Part shown: positions 34,224-44,672 of the stretch, one piece after another
How positions within the stretch are numbered: the stretch's first letter is position 1
Layout of the letters: every line of letters starts with the position of its first letter
Assembly: GCF_030068475.1 (NCBI RefSeq)
Contig: NZ_JAQOSP010000041.1
Location: 1-64,000, forward strand
DNA length: 64,000 nucleotides
Source of the DNA: Roseofilum acuticapitatum BLCC-M154
Lineage (GTDB): Bacteria; Cyanobacteriota; Cyanobacteriia; Cyanobacteriales; Desertifilaceae
Direction: 5' to 3'
The notes under the pieces: model-generated
The model's input: only the letters and a program-made list of their open reading frames with translations
Databases searched by the model: none
Told to the model about the DNA's origin: nothing
Made by a program: the position numbers and the translations under genes

Positions 34224-35210
34224 TCATCCTCCAATTTGGGACATGGTGCGAGTATATGTGCCTTGTGTTCCAGAGTCTCGTTGCTTGAAATTAATTTCTG
34301 GTTTAATTTGTAGGAGATCGGCGACTTGTTGGCGTAATTCGGTTAAAGGAGTGTGCGATCGCAACCCAGTTTTGAGATCGATCTGTCCCGTTTCATTGAG
34401 CAGACAGGGACGCAACCAACCATCTGCCGATAATCGCATTCGATTACAGCGATCGCAAAAACATTCAGACATTTGACTAATAAATCCTAATGTTCCCTGA
34501 GCGCCAGGAATTTGGAACACATCAGCCGGCCCATTTCCTCGCACCTCACCTTCCGTAAGTCCCCAACGCTCCCGAATTCTCTGGCGCAATTCCTCCGAAG
34601 GTATCCAGGCTCGCTCGGTAAATAAATGATCATTGCCAATAGGCATAAACTCAATAAATCTTACATGCCATTGCCGCTCTAGGGTCAATGCTGCTAAATT
34701 TAACACCTCATGGTCATTGACCCCAGGAATCACCACCACATTCAATTTTAAGGGATTGAACCCCACCTCATACGCCTTCTGAATCCCTGCCCAGGTGCGT
34801 TCCCAGCGACTTTTCCCCCGATTGCCGATAATTTGGTCAAATGTCTCTGGTTCTAGGGAATCCAGGCTAATATTAATCCGTCTTAAACCCGCATCATAGA
34901 GGTCTTGTGCCAGGGTATCGAGTAAGAATCCATTGGTGGTCATGGCTAAATCTTGGGTTTGGGGCAGTTGGGCAATTTCCCGCACCAAATCAACGACACC
35001 GGGACGCAGTAAAGGTTCACCTCCAGTCAAACGAAAGCGAGTAAAGCCTACGGGGATAAATACCTCATTTAAGAGGGTGAGCAGTTCATCAGCAGTGAGG
35101 AGATCTTGACTTAAAATATAGTTGAGTTCTTCCCCCGTCGGCATACAATATTCACACCGAAAATTACATCGGTCAATTAAGCTAATGCGAAGGTAATCTA
35201 CGGTATTCAT
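34224..35210 (-). CDS. moaA: GTP 3',8-cyclase
   Basis: Radical-SAM enzyme of molybdenum cofactor synthesis, converting GTP to 3',8-cyclo-GTP. The ATG at 35210 gives 328 residues. The N-terminal cluster motif has Cys15, Cys19 and Cys22 (CNFRCEYC). The second cluster motif is [15 protein letters not shown] with a later CL. The C-terminal Gly-Gly tail (SQIGG) is conserved and needed for activity in the family. An upstream in-frame TTG adds only four residues. queG lies 42 bases upstream. Confidence 0.95.
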   Translation of the reverse strand: MNTVDYLRISLIDRCNFRCEYCMPTGEELNYILSQDLLTADELLTLLNEVFIPVGFTRFRLTGGEPLLRPGVVDLVREIAQLPQTQDLAMTTNGFLLDTLAQDLYDAGLRRINISLDSLEPETFDQIIGNRGKSRWERTWAGIQKAYEVGFNPLKLNVVVIPGVNDHEVLNLAALTLERQWHVRFIEFMPIGNDHLFTERAWIPSEELRQRIRERWGLTEGEVRGNGPADVFQIPGAQGTLGFISQMSECFCDRCNRMRLSADGWLRPCLLNETGQIDLKTGLRSHTPLTELRQQVADLLQIKPEINFKQRDSGTQGTYTRTMSQIGG

Positions 35211-35252
35211 AAGTATTGACAAGAAGGATCGGATGAGCTAATAAAACGTATT

Positions 35253-36221
35253 CTAGATACTTTTCTCCGTATTTTTCAATCGGGACAAATTAGCGCGGGC
35301 ATTTCTTCTCCACATTTCGGGTTTGATGCGTCTGAGAGCAGAAGCGCGAAAGCGTCGATCCCACTCTTGTTCGGAGAGGTTGGCTAAATCGATCAGTTTG
35401 GGGGCAAGGTTTTCTGGATAGGGGTGGAAGTCTTGGATCTCGGTGGGTTTAGCAAATCTCTGATTCCAGGGACAAACCTCTTGACAAATGTCGCATCCTG
35501 CTACCCATCCGTTCAGGTTTTGGGCGATCGCCTCTGGCAGTTCTGTAGCCCGGTTTTCGATCGTGTGATAAGCAATACAGCGATTGGCATCCACCACAAA
35601 GGGTTCGGCGATCGCCCCCGTCGGGCAAGCCTGAATACAGCGCACACAAGTGCCACAATGCTCTGTATGGGGTTTATCCGGTTCTAAGGGCAAATTCGTC
35701 AAAATCTCCCCTAAGAACACCCAGGAGCCAAATTTACGGGTAATTAGATTACCATTTTTCCCCACCCACCCCAAGCCTGCCCTTTCGGCCCAGAGTTTAT
35801 CTTGAACCGGGCCGGTATCCACATAGGCTTTAAGTTGGATATCTTGCCCCTGTTGCTGTAACCACCCACTCAAAGCCTTTAACTTTTTGCCCATGACTCG
35901 ATGATAATCCCGTCCCCAAGCATAGCGAGAAATTTTGCCATACTCTAGCCCTTGGGGTTGAGCATAGGGAGCATAATAATTGAGTGATAAACTAATAATC
36001 GAAGCCACCTGGGGGAAGGCGGTGCGGATCTCTTGGCGTTTCGGATTAGCCATCCAATCCATGTCTGCATGATAGCCCTGAGCTAACCAGTTTTGTAGTC
36101 TTTGAGCTGCTTTTTGGGCGATCGCCCCCTCCACTACTGCTATCCCCACTTGACTGAAGCCCAGATCGAGCGCTTTTTCTTTCACCTGTTCTGAACTTAA
36201 GGTTCCAGAATCATCAGACAT
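35253..36221 (-). CDS. queG: epoxyqueuosine reductase
   Basis: Last step of queuosine synthesis in tRNA, reducing epoxyqueuosine with a cobalamin and two 4Fe-4S clusters. 322 residues. The N-terminal signature is LGFSQVGIAVVEG. The two cluster motifs are CGTCVRCIQACPTGAI and CDICQEVCPWN, and the DTGPVQDKLWAERAGLGWVG region is typical. Same strand as moaA and possibly co-transcribed, with no metabolic link. Confidence 0.95.
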   Translation of the reverse strand: MSDDSGTLSSEQVKEKALDLGFSQVGIAVVEGAIAQKAAQRLQNWLAQGYHADMDWMANPKRQEIRTAFPQVASIISLSLNYYAPYAQPQGLEYGKISRYAWGRDYHRVMGKKLKALSGWLQQQGQDIQLKAYVDTGPVQDKLWAERAGLGWVGKNGNLITRKFGSWVFLGEILTNLPLEPDKPHTEHCGTCVRCIQACPTGAIAEPFVVDANRCIAYHTIENRATELPEAIAQNLNGWVAGCDICQEVCPWNQRFAKPTEIQDFHPYPENLAPKLIDLANLSEQEWDRRFRASALRRIKPEMWRRNARANLSRLKNTEKSI

Positions 36222-36254
36222 GAATCCTACCCAAACTCACCTTTTATGTCTGAG

Positions 36255-36683
36255 TTATTCTTTCTTCAAAGCGGGGACACTTGCTTCTAGTTTCAAGCAA
36301 TTGCGACCCTCAATTTGCAAGCGATACTCGACTCTATCCATCAACCGATTCATAATCAGCCAGCCATAACCCCCTTCTTGTTTTTGCTCTGGATCGGGAG
36401 GTAAATAGGTGGCTAAATCATAGCCTTGACCATGATCCCAAACCTCTAGAGCAATATCACTATCCTTCATTTCTAAACACATCACCACCGGTAATTCTGC
36501 CTTTTCTTTATGGGCATGACGAACCACATTAGAATAGGCTTCTACTAAGGCTAATCGAAACCGAGTCGATTGTCTTGACCAATCCGGGGATTCCCCCAGT
36601 TCCACTTCCAAACAGCCCAATAACCAGGACTCAACTATTCCTAGAAATTTCAAATCGCTTGGTACATTTAGCTCAGTTTTCAT
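36255..36683 (-). CDS. RsbW-like anti-sigma/serine kinase ATPase
   Basis: 142 residues forming one GHKL ATPase domain: N-box ALVEAYSNVVRHAH, DHGQGYDL (D-x-G-x-G-type box) and GGYGWLIMNRLMD. Such proteins bind a sigma factor or phosphorylate an anti-sigma antagonist. Its start lies five bases after the stop of the SpoIIE phosphatase gene, so the phosphatase and this kinase form a partner-switching pair. No STAS antagonist is adjacent. Confidence 0.9.
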   Translation of the reverse strand: MKTELNVPSDLKFLGIVESWLLGCLEVELGESPDWSRQSTRFRLALVEAYSNVVRHAHKEKAELPVVMCLEMKDSDIALEVWDHGQGYDLATYLPPDPEQKQEGGYGWLIMNRLMDRVEYRLQIEGRNCLKLEASVPALKKE

Positions 36684-36688
36684 CAGAC

Positions 36689-38386
36689 CTACAAAACCTC
36701 CAAAGATAGCAGCGTTTGATCATCTTCTTGTATAGCATTATCTGCGCGAACACTATCAAGCAGTTGGGTTAAATTTAATTTTCCGGGTTGTTGAATCAAC
36801 AGCCTCCATAACCCTTCTTGATTGAGCATAGCCTCCGAACTCGATTGACCTGCACCCGGATCTTTTGCTTCCGTAATGCCATCACTGGTGAGTAACAGCA
36901 CATCTCCTGGTTCCATTTTCACTTGTCCAGACTGAGCCTTCCAAACAGGCAATATGCCCACCGGAATACCCCGCACTTTGAGAATATTGGGTTCTACCGT
37001 TACCGGTTCATTGGCAGCCAATTGCTCCATCAGTTTTTTGTGAGACCAAATCAGGGGATAAACATGGCCGGCACTGGCATAGGCGAGTTCCTGAGTTGAG
37101 GGACGATAGCGAGCTACTGCCATGGTGATGAAAGAGTTGTTATTCGTCAAATCATCAATCAGGGAACTATTGAGGTTGCGGATGACTTCATTCGGCTCCT
37201 GGGAGGTGTCCTGAGAGAGTTCTCGACGCAGTACGGAAATGGCACTAGCCATAAATAGGGCAGCCGGAACGCCTTTACCGGATACATCGCCAACGGCTAC
37301 CCAAATATCGCCTTGGGGATGGACATAGACTTCAAAGAAATCTCCGCCGACTTCCCTTGCGGGATAGCAATAGGCTTGGACATCCACTGCATCAATTTCG
37401 GGCCAACTTTGCCGCAGCAGGTTTGCCTGAAATTGACGAGCAACTTCGAGTTCTGATTGCAATTGATTGGCGAGTTTAGTTGCTCTTTCATAGAGTTTGG
37501 CTTGGGAGAGCGCTAAGGAGGCTTGTTCGATGATGCTCTCTAGGAGTTGCACATCCTCATCGGGCCAAAGTCCATCGGTATCATATTGGTAGAGGGAGAG
37601 GATACCAAAGAGGTTCTCTTGATAGCTTAGGGGGACGGCTAAGTGCAGATAGGGGCGATCGCCTTCTCCATACCGTTGACTTTGGGTTTGATGACTCTCG
37701 AAAGCCGCTTCAATTAAGGCTTGAGAGTCTGGAGAATTGAGTAAATTGGTCTCGTCTGCCTCTTCAGACGGATTACGATAAGTAAACCGATGTTGGGTTA
37801 GCTTATTGTCTTCCACAGACTGAAGGCAACAGAAATCCGCTTCAAAATTCTTGCCCACTGTTTCGCTGATATTTTGCAACATGCTGTTGTAATCCAGCTT
37901 ATCTCTGAGGGTGGTCATCACCGTATTTTGAATCGATTCCCGTCGTAGCGATCGCCTCAAATTATTGGTGCTTTGTTTAATCACATCATAGGTTTCTGAG
38001 GCTTGCTCAATTAAGGCCTTCAGTTCCGTCGGGTTCCAGGGTTTAACAATATACTTAAACACCTTGCCCGCATTAATGGCCTCAACCAGGTCTTCTACAT
38101 CCGTATAACCTGTTAACAAGATGCGGATCGTATCTGGATACTGTTCTACCGTTTTTCCCAGAAACTCCGTACCATTCATTTCTGGCATCCGTTGGTCAGA
38201 GATAATGATCGCCATTTCTCCTTCTTGATCCAGAACCTCTAAAGCCACCTTTGCACTTTCAGCGCGGTAAACTTGAAAATCTCGTCGAAAGGTTCGATAC
38301 AGTAGATCTAAGTTATCCCGCTCGTCATCAACGACCATTAATTTGGCCTTTTTGCTCCGTCTTTCTCGGCGTTCACCCTGACTCAT
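36689..38386 (-). CDS. response regulator - GAF - SpoIIE (PP2C) phosphatase
   Basis: 565 residues. Receiver domain (about 15-130) with VVDDERDN and the phospho-acceptor in IIISDQRMPEMNG. A coiled linker and GAF domain follow (about 170-320), then a PP2C-type SpoIIE phosphatase (about 345-565) with REVGGDFFEV, GDVSGKGVPAALFM and LLTSDGITEA, the metal-binding aspartates intact. It should dephosphorylate a STAS antagonist when its receiver is phosphorylated. The RsbW-like gene follows five bases later. Confidence 0.93.
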   Translation of the reverse strand: MSQGERRERRSKKAKLMVVDDERDNLDLLYRTFRRDFQVYRAESAKVALEVLDQEGEMAIIISDQRMPEMNGTEFLGKTVEQYPDTIRILLTGYTDVEDLVEAINAGKVFKYIVKPWNPTELKALIEQASETYDVIKQSTNNLRRSLRRESIQNTVMTTLRDKLDYNSMLQNISETVGKNFEADFCCLQSVEDNKLTQHRFTYRNPSEEADETNLLNSPDSQALIEAAFESHQTQSQRYGEGDRPYLHLAVPLSYQENLFGILSLYQYDTDGLWPDEDVQLLESIIEQASLALSQAKLYERATKLANQLQSELEVARQFQANLLRQSWPEIDAVDVQAYCYPAREVGGDFFEVYVHPQGDIWVAVGDVSGKGVPAALFMASAISVLRRELSQDTSQEPNEVIRNLNSSLIDDLTNNNSFITMAVARYRPSTQELAYASAGHVYPLIWSHKKLMEQLAANEPVTVEPNILKVRGIPVGILPVWKAQSGQVKMEPGDVLLLTSDGITEAKDPGAGQSSSEAMLNQEGLWRLLIQQPGKLNLTQLLDSVRADNAIQEDDQTLLSLEVL

Positions 38387-38610
38387 GCCACGCTCCCATT
38401 GCAGGTTGGTTTGACACTATGGTACAGAAAGTCACCCAGTGGGGATAAGACTTTCGGTTTAACGGGCCCTTCAAAGCTGCTATCTTTACTAGATTTCATG
38501 AGGTTTGTCAAGGTCATCTCAATCTACAGGATCATTTGCTCCAAGCAGTTGACTATTTTGGGATATTGATCCGCATTATTAGACAGTTTACACTGACTCG
38601 ACTAGCCCTG

Positions 38611-38684
38611 GATAGGGGGAGATGGGGGAATGGGGGGGATGGGGAGATGGGGGGATGGGGAGATGGGGAGATGGGGAGTGGGAT
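38611..38684. repeat. G-rich minisatellite (GGGGAGAT-type)
   Basis: Degenerate units GGGGAGATG, GGGGGATG and GGGGAATG lie within the 438-bp gap between the SpoIIE gene and topA. The rest of that gap has two TTGACA hexamers (about 38738 and 38765) that might be -35 boxes for topA, without convincing -10 boxes. Confidence 0.85.
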
Positions 38685-38824
38685 ATAACTAAGGAAAGGG
38701 AAATGGGCATCGCCCATAAATCTTAATAATTTATCCCTTGACAATTGCACAAAAATCTTTCAAGTTGACAAACTAGCTAGAGATTCATTCATCCATCTCA
38801 GCCGATCTATTCCCCCAATGCCCT

Positions 38825-41413
38825 ATGTCAACTCTCGTTATTGTTGAATCTCCAACCAAAGCGCGAACCATCCGCAACTTTTTACCCACAGGCTATCAAG
38901 TGGAAGCCTCTATGGGTCATGTTCGTGACCTCCCCTCGGCGGCTGATGAAATTCCCGCCAGTGTTAAAGGCGAAAAATGGGCCCAATTGGGAGTCAATGT
39001 AGAATCGAACTTTGAACCGCTTTATGTGATCCCCAAAGATAAAAAGAAAGTGGTCAAGGAACTCAAGGATGCGCTCAAAAAAGCGGATGAGTTGATTCTG
39101 GCCACTGATGAAGACCGAGAAGGTGAAAGCATTAGCTGGCATCTGAAGGAACTACTAAAACCGAAGGTTCCCATCAAACGGATGGTCTTTCATGAGATTA
39201 CCCAGGAAGCGATTCGGGCAGCCCTACAAAACTGCCGGGATATTGACTTGCAATTGGTTCATGCTCAGGAAACTCGGCGGATTTTAGACCGTTTGGTGGG
39301 GTATACGATTTCTCCTTTGTTGTGGAAAAAAATTGCGCCGAAGTTGTCTGCGGGCCGGGTGCAGTCGGTGGCGGTGCGGTTGTTGGTCGCTCGCGAGCGG
39401 GAGCGGCGAGGGTTTCATCAGGGGTCTTATTGGGATCTGAAGGCGACTTTAGAACAGACCAAAATGGCGTTTGAAGCCCGGTTAACCAGTCTAGATGGGA
39501 CGAAGATTGCTACAGGTAGTGATTTTGATCCAGATACGGGGAAAATTATTAAAAATCGTAAGGTGAAGCTGCTGAATGAGGCGGAAGCGAAGGCGCTACA
39601 AAAGCAGTTAGAGGGGAAAACTTGGACGGTGACGGAGGTGGATGAAAAGCCGACGACGCGCAAACCTTCTCCTCCTTTTACGACTTCGACTTTGCAGCAG
39701 GAAGCGAACCGAAAATTGGGGTTGTCGGCGAAGGAGACGATGCGGACGGCGCAAAATTTGTACGAGCAGGGTTATATTACTTATATGCGGACGGATTCGG
39801 TACATTTGTCGAAGGAGGCGATCGCCGCCGCTCGCAGTTGTGTAGAACAGAAATATGGCTCGGAATATCTCTCGCCTCAACCGCGCCAATACAGCACGAA
39901 AACGAAGGGAGCGCAGGAAGCTCACGAAGCGATCCGTCCGGCTGGGAATCACTTCCGCACCCCCCAAGAGACGCGGTTAGAGGGTCGGGAAGGGAAGCTT
40001 TATGACCTGATTTGGAAGCGCACAGTGGCTTCTCAGATGGCGAACGCCCAGTTAACCCAAATTGCGGTTAATCTGCGAGTGGAAACGGCGGAGTTTCGTT
40101 CTTCTGGTAAGCGGATTAATTTTCCTGGCTTTTTCCGCGCTTATGTGGAAGGTTCGGACGATCCTGATGCAGCGTTGGAAAATCAGGAGGTGATTCTGCC
40201 TGAACTGAAGACAGGGGATCATCCTGATTGTAAACAATTGGAGGCGATCGGTCACCAAACTCAACCTCCGGCTCGGTATACGGAAGCCTCCTTAGTCAAA
40301 ACCCTGGAAAAGGAAGGGGTGGGCCGTCCGAGTACCTACGCCAGCATCATTGATACGATTATCGGCAAGGGGTATGCCCAAATGATTAATAAGGCTCTTG
40401 TGCCTTCGTTTACGGCTTTTGCGGTGACGAACCTGCTAGAGCAACATTTTCCCGATTTGGTGGATACCCAGTTCACTTCGCGCATGGAGCAAACCCTAGA
40501 TGATATTTCTACGGGGGAAGTGGATTGGTTACCCTATCTGAAAACCTTTTATCAGGGTGAAACGGGTCTAGAAACCCAGGTTAAGGAACGGGAGAGCCAA
40601 ATCGATCCGAATACGGCCAAAACCCTGGAATTGGAAGGTTTAGAGGCGAAAGTCCGTTTAGGGAAATATGGCCCCTATGTGGTGGTGGAAAATGGTGAGG
40701 ATGAACCGCTCACGGCTTCTATTCCTCCGCACCTCACTCCCGATACCCTCGATCGCGAACAGGTGCAAACTCTACTGAAGCAAAAAACGGAAGGCCCTGA
40801 CTCTGTTGGTGTTCATCCGGAAATGGGAGAGGAAATTTTTATTCTCAATGGCAACTATGGCCCCTATGTGCAGCTTGGGGAGGTTTCGGAAGAGAATAAG
40901 AAACCTAAACGCGCTTCTCTGCCGAAGGGGATGAAACCGGAAGAGGTGACGCTAGAGATAGCTGTGGGTTTGTTATCTTTGCCGCGACTGTTGGGTAAGC
41001 ATCCTGAAACGGGGGCTAATGTTAAGGCGGGGTTAGGTCGCTTTGGCCCCTATGTGGTTCATGACCAGGGTAAGGAGGGCAAAGAGTATCGCTCTTTGAA
41101 GAAGGAAGATGATATCTTAACGATTGGCTTGGATCGTGCCCTGGAATTACTGGCCCAACCGAAACGAACGAGGGGAGCGGGTCGCGGAAAGACGAAGGAA
41201 CCTCTACGAGAGTTGGGCAAACACCCAGAGGATGGGGAGGTGATTAATGTCTATGATGGCCCCTATGGCCCCTATGTGAAGCATGGTAAGGTGAATGCGA
41301 GTGTACCCAAGGAGCGGCCGGTGGAAGAGGTCACTCTAGAAGAAGCTCTGGAGTTACTCAAGGCGAAGAAAGGGACGAAAACGACCAGTTCGCGGGGTCG
41401 TAAGAAGGCCTAA
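38825..41413 (+). CDS. topA: DNA topoisomerase I
   Basis: Relaxes negative supercoils by transient single-strand cleavage. 862 residues. The Toprim domain starts [20 protein letters not shown], with the [15 protein letters not shown] acidic motif. The active-site Tyr lies in [13 protein letters not shown] (about 318). The C-terminus has no four-Cys zinc fingers. Instead there are four GPYV repeats ([36 protein letters not shown]) and a basic tail, as in other cyanobacterial TopA proteins. The GGxRCPH-type tail of E. coli is absent. Confidence 0.97.
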   Translation: MSTLVIVESPTKARTIRNFLPTGYQVEASMGHVRDLPSAADEIPASVKGEKWAQLGVNVESNFEPLYVIPKDKKKVVKELKDALKKADELILATDEDREGESISWHLKELLKPKVPIKRMVFHEITQEAIRAALQNCRDIDLQLVHAQETRRILDRLVGYTISPLLWKKIAPKLSAGRVQSVAVRLLVARERERRGFHQGSYWDLKATLEQTKMAFEARLTSLDGTKIATGSDFDPDTGKIIKNRKVKLLNEAEAKALQKQLEGKTWTVTEVDEKPTTRKPSPPFTTSTLQQEANRKLGLSAKETMRTAQNLYEQGYITYMRTDSVHLSKEAIAAARSCVEQKYGSEYLSPQPRQYSTKTKGAQEAHEAIRPAGNHFRTPQETRLEGREGKLYDLIWKRTVASQMANAQLTQIAVNLRVETAEFRSSGKRINFPGFFRAYVEGSDDPDAALENQEVILPELKTGDHPDCKQLEAIGHQTQPPARYTEASLVKTLEKEGVGRPSTYASIIDTIIGKGYAQMINKALVPSFTAFAVTNLLEQHFPDLVDTQFTSRMEQTLDDISTGEVDWLPYLKTFYQGETGLETQVKERESQIDPNTAKTLELEGLEAKVRLGKYGPYVVVENGEDEPLTASIPPHLTPDTLDREQVQTLLKQKTEGPDSVGVHPEMGEEIFILNGNYGPYVQLGEVSEENKKPKRASLPKGMKPEEVTLEIAVGLLSLPRLLGKHPETGANVKAGLGRFGPYVVHDQGKEGKEYRSLKKEDDILTIGLDRALELLAQPKRTRGAGRGKTKEPLRELGKHPEDGEVINVYDGPYGPYVKHGKVNASVPKERPVEEVTLEEALELLKAKKGTKTTSSRGRKKA

Positions 41414-41430
41414 TCCTCAATTTGTCTCTT

Positions 41431-41471
41431 CCCCCTCTTTTGTCTATTGGCTAGAAGAGGGGGAGTTTTTT
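41431..41471 (+). terminator. rho-independent terminator of topA
   Basis: CCCCCTCTT (41431-41439) pairs with AAGAGGGGG (41455-41463), followed by AGTTTTTT, 18 bases after the topA stop. Confidence 0.88.
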
Positions 41472-41562
41472 CCTCAGAGCCTTGTGGAAAAACGCAAGAT
41501 CCTGTGGAAAAAATGGGGAAAACTTGGTTCGATCGGGGGTGATACAGCGCTTTGCGCTGTGA

Positions 41563-41645
41563 TGGGGGGATGAGGGGATGAGGGGATGAGGGGATGGGGG
41601 GATGGGGGGATGTAGGGATGAGGGGATGGGGGGATGGGGGAATGT
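41563..41645. repeat. G-rich minisatellite (GGGGATGA octamer)
   Basis: About nine tandem units of GGGGATGA, GGGGGATG or GGGATGTA. Followed by two small hairpins built from GGGAGC/GCTCCC (41648-41663) and GCGGGC/GCCCGC. The whole 345-bp gap between topA and the signalling operon contains only terminators and repeats. Confidence 0.88.
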
Positions 41646-41694
41646 AGGGAGCAAGATGCTCCCACTCCAGTAATATCACTCAGATTGAGGGAGT

Positions 41695-41720
41695 GCGGGC
41701 ATCTTGCCCGCTAGTTTTTT
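41695..41720 (+). terminator. GC hairpin with T-run
   Basis: GCGGGC, ATCTT, GCCCGC, then TAGTTTTTT. Fits a second terminator after topA, or a dispersed repeat. Confidence 0.65.
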
Positions 41721-41739
41721 CATGTCCGCTTGCGGAAAC
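41720..41739. repeat. interspersed TCCGC/GCGGA palindrome, copy 4
   Basis: TCATGTCCGCTTGCGGAAAC, identical to the copy at 4091-4110. Confidence 0.7.
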
Positions 41740-41759
41740 TGGACTTGATATGAGAGCGC

Positions 41760-42854
41760 CTAATTACTCACGGGTAAGGTAATGGTGATGGTGGTTTCTC
41801 CATCGGGTACACTGGCAATGGTTAAATCTCCTTGATGGATTTGGGCTATCCGTTTGGCGATCGCCAAACCTAAGCCTGAACCCTGTTGTTCGTGAAGCTT
41901 ACGATTAAATTGCATATAGGCTCCTACTTGCTCGATTTGTTCTGGACTCATCCCCCGTCCGGAGTTGATAATAGTTAAGATGACGGAGCGATCTTTGACC
42001 TTTGTCGTTACCTGTACTGGGGTTCCATTTGGGGAGAATTTGAAGGCATTCTCGATGACTTCTTGTACCAGTTTATGCAGTTGAGTGACTTCGATCTGGA
42101 CGGGAGCATCTTCTAATTGATATTTCAGATCGCTTAAACGCTGCCATTGGTCGGCAGTTATGCCGATTGCTTCTTCGACGGTATCGCGAATTGATTCAGT
42201 GGATTGGGAGCGCCATTGATTGATGCGATCGCTGTTTTTGCTGGCTAATTCCAAATCAGCATATAAGAGAAAATTCTGAATTAAACGGTGTAATCTTTTT
42301 CCCGATACCAGAATTTGCTCGGCCATCTCGCGGATCTCTTCTGGTTTTAAGTCTTCTGCTTCATAAATCATCAGTTCCGCAAATCCCATAATTCCATTGA
42401 GGGGAGTGCGTAATTCATGGGGAAGCGATCGCGTAATGCTCTGCCGTAGCTCATCCAATTGTCCCTGAGAAGCTTGTTTAATCCGGGCTTGTTTATCTAA
42501 ACGGGTATTAATCGCTTTGAGCAATTCATCCGGTAAACAGGGTTTGGTTAAATAATCATCTGCTCCTAACTCCATACCAGAGCGGAGATCGTTTTTTTCT
42601 GCTTTCGCTGTTAAAAAAATAAAGGGAATCATCGCCGTTTTTGGGTCGGAGCGCAATTGCTCTAATACCCCATAACCATCTAATTGAGGCATCATTACAT
42701 CACAGAGAATCAGATCCGGGATTTCAGTTTTAGCGATTTCTACCCCAATGCGGCCATTTTCTGCTCCTAGTCCTTCAAAATCCTCTGCTTCTAAGAGATC
42801 GAGAATATTTTCTCGAATCAGTTCTTCGTCTTCAATGACTAATACTTTAACCAT
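41760..42854 (-). CDS. response regulator-histidine kinase hybrid
   Basis: 364 residues: receiver (about 1-120) with VLVIEDEELI and the acceptor Asp in LILCDVMMPQLDG, then a HisKA-type helix with SLPHELRTPLNGIMGF and a HATPase domain (N-box VIENAFKFS, GRGMSPE, GSGLGLAIAKRI). No sensor domain, so input presumably arrives by phosphotransfer to the receiver. Last gene of a four-gene signalling operon, 51 bases after the GGDEF/EAL gene. Confidence 0.93.
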   Translation of the reverse strand: MVKVLVIEDEELIRENILDLLEAEDFEGLGAENGRIGVEIAKTEIPDLILCDVMMPQLDGYGVLEQLRSDPKTAMIPFIFLTAKAEKNDLRSGMELGADDYLTKPCLPDELLKAINTRLDKQARIKQASQGQLDELRQSITRSLPHELRTPLNGIMGFAELMIYEAEDLKPEEIREMAEQILVSGKRLHRLIQNFLLYADLELASKNSDRINQWRSQSTESIRDTVEEAIGITADQWQRLSDLKYQLEDAPVQIEVTQLHKLVQEVIENAFKFSPNGTPVQVTTKVKDRSVILTIINSGRGMSPEQIEQVGAYMQFNRKLHEQQGSGLGLAIAKRIAQIHQGDLTIASVPDGETTITITLPVSN

Positions 42855-42905
42855 CCCTATCGTCTCCTCAAGTCTTACATACTCAGTGTTTTTTCTAGTT
42901 TAACC

Positions 42906-44672
42906 TTAATTTTTGATGTATTTCTCCCAATCTTTACCCCGATTAGCCAGGAGCATCTTAGGCAGTTGTTTTTGGGTGTTCAGGATTTGTTCTTCAAAAT
43001 CCTCCTGAGCGAGAGGCTTACTGAAATAATAGCCCTGAATGATTTCACAGTTCTGAGCCTGTAAAAATCGCACTTCGCCTTCCGTCTCCACTCCTTCAGC
43101 CACTACTTTCAAGTCTAAGGCTTGTGCCATTTTGATAATGGCAGATACGAGGGATTGTTGTTTCGTACTATGTTCAATTTTCTTAATAAAACAACGGTCT
43201 ATTTTTAAGATATCAAAAGGAAAATCCTTGAGGTATTCTAGGGAGGAGTATCCAGTACCAAAATCATCTAAGGCTAGTTTAACACCAATGGACTTAAGGG
43301 AATTTAAGATTTTTAAGGCTTCTTGTTTTTGTTCAACTAAGGCAGTTTCAGTTAACTCTAATTCTAGGGTCGAGGGAATATACCCAATTGAAATCAAAGC
43401 ATCTAAAAGCCATTGATGCAGGGGAAGTTGAGTGAGTTGACGAGGGGATAAGTTGACGCTCATTTGAAAATCGGGGTTGAATTGTTGCCAGCGTTTGGCT
43501 TGTTCGCAGGCTTGCACGAGTACCCATTTACCAATGGTATCAATTAATCCGGTTTGTTCGGCGATGGGGATAAATTTAGCGGGAGATACCCATCCCCGTT
43601 CTGGATGTTGCCAGCGAATGAGGGCTTCTGCGCCGATGACTTTGCCGGTTTGTAGGCTGACTTGGGGTTGATAATGAACTTGTAGTTCTTGGCGATCTAG
43701 GGCATATCGCAAGCTGGCTTCTAGGTTTAGGCGATCGCCTGAACCGACATAGAATGTGGGAATATAGAATTGATATTTATTACCTCCCCGTTCCCTGGCT
43801 TGATTAAGGGCGCGACTGGCATTTTGAATGAGGGGATCGATGTCTTGGCCGTCCCTGGGATAATAGGTAATGCCGATACTGGCGGTAATGGCTAGATTTT
43901 CACCGTTAATGTTGAAGGGTTTAGAGAGTTCTGCGATCAGGGTTTCCATCTGTTCCATGACTTCATGGCGGGCGATCTGTTCTCCTAAAATGGCTACAAA
44001 TACGTCATCACTGAGGCGAGCGAGAAGGGGTGAGTGGGCTTTGAGGATTTCGCCAATGGATTGAGCTACAGCTTGCAGGAGGCGATCGCCGATATCATAG
44101 CCCAGAGTGTCATTAATCCGATCAAAACGGTCTAAACCAATACATAATACTGGGATGAGTTGTTCTTGTCCCACCACCAAGGTAGAGCTGTTTTCCACCA
44201 AGGTTTGGAAAAGATCCCGTAAACGGGTACGGTTCGGCAGATGGGTGAGCAAATCTTCTGAAGCTTGGCGTTGTAGTTCTTGCAGATAGTGGGCATTGAG
44301 GCTCGCTTGTTTATCCAACCGTGCTGCCACTGCTCGCAGAATTTCATTGGGGAGACAGGGTTTCATCAAGTAATCATCCGCCCCTAGCTCCATGCCATAA
44401 CGAAAATCCAGGCGATCGCTTTTTGCCGTCAAGAAAATAAACGGAATATGGGAGAGCATTGGATTCTCCTGTAGCGTCGTTAATACGGCATAACCCGTTA
44501 ACTCCGGCATCATCACATCACATAAAATCAAATCCGGTATGGCATTTTGGGCAATCTTCAACCCCTCTCGACCATTTTCTGCACCCAGAGCTTCATATCC
44601 CTCTGATTCGAGCAATTCGAGCAAGTTTTCCCGAATGGCTTCATCATCTTCAATGACTAGAATTTTTGTCAT
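42906..44672 (-). CDS. response regulator with degenerate GGDEF and intact EAL domain
   Basis: 588 residues: receiver (1-120, acceptor in LILCDVMMPELTG), a GGDEF-type domain (about 135-300) whose signature reads LSDDVF instead of GGDEF, so no cyclase activity is expected, and an EAL domain (about 325-565). The EAL residues for metal binding and hydrolysis of cyclic di-GMP are present: EALIRW, ELTETALVE, DDFGTGYSSL, LKIDRCFI, VAEGVETEGE. Predicted phosphorylation-controlled c-di-GMP phosphodiesterase. It overlaps the preceding gene by four bases. Confidence 0.93.
   Translation of the reverse strand: MTKILVIEDDEAIRENLLELLESEGYEALGAENGREGLKIAQNAIPDLILCDVMMPELTGYAVLTTLQENPMLSHIPFIFLTAKSDRLDFRYGMELGADDYLMKPCLPNEILRAVAARLDKQASLNAHYLQELQRQASEDLLTHLPNRTRLRDLFQTLVENSSTLVVGQEQLIPVLCIGLDRFDRINDTLGYDIGDRLLQAVAQSIGEILKAHSPLLARLSDDVFVAILGEQIARHEVMEQMETLIAELSKPFNINGENLAITASIGITYYPRDGQDIDPLIQNASRALNQARERGGNKYQFYIPTFYVGSGDRLNLEASLRYALDRQELQVHYQPQVSLQTGKVIGAEALIRWQHPERGWVSPAKFIPIAEQTGLIDTIGKWVLVQACEQAKRWQQFNPDFQMSVNLSPRQLTQLPLHQWLLDALISIGYIPSTLELELTETALVEQKQEALKILNSLKSIGVKLALDDFGTGYSSLEYLKDFPFDILKIDRCFIKKIEHSTKQQSLVSAIIKMAQALDLKVVAEGVETEGEVRFLQAQNCEIIQGYYFSKPLAQEDFEEQILNTQKQLPKMLLANRGKDWEKYIKN

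Noticed and set aside
38553-38750. Proline/serine-rich 65-codon frame
   Set aside because: Created by reading the G-rich minisatellite; the same applies to three frames at 41410-41679 and to plus-strand frames at 2418-2812.
38738-38790. sigma-70 promoter of topA
   Set aside because: TTGACA hexamers are present at two places but no -10 box at 16-18 bases is convincing.
41563-41645. CRISPR-like array
   Set aside because: Units are 8 bases and contiguous with no spacers; it is a minisatellite. The arrays at 2573 and 38611 are of the same kind.
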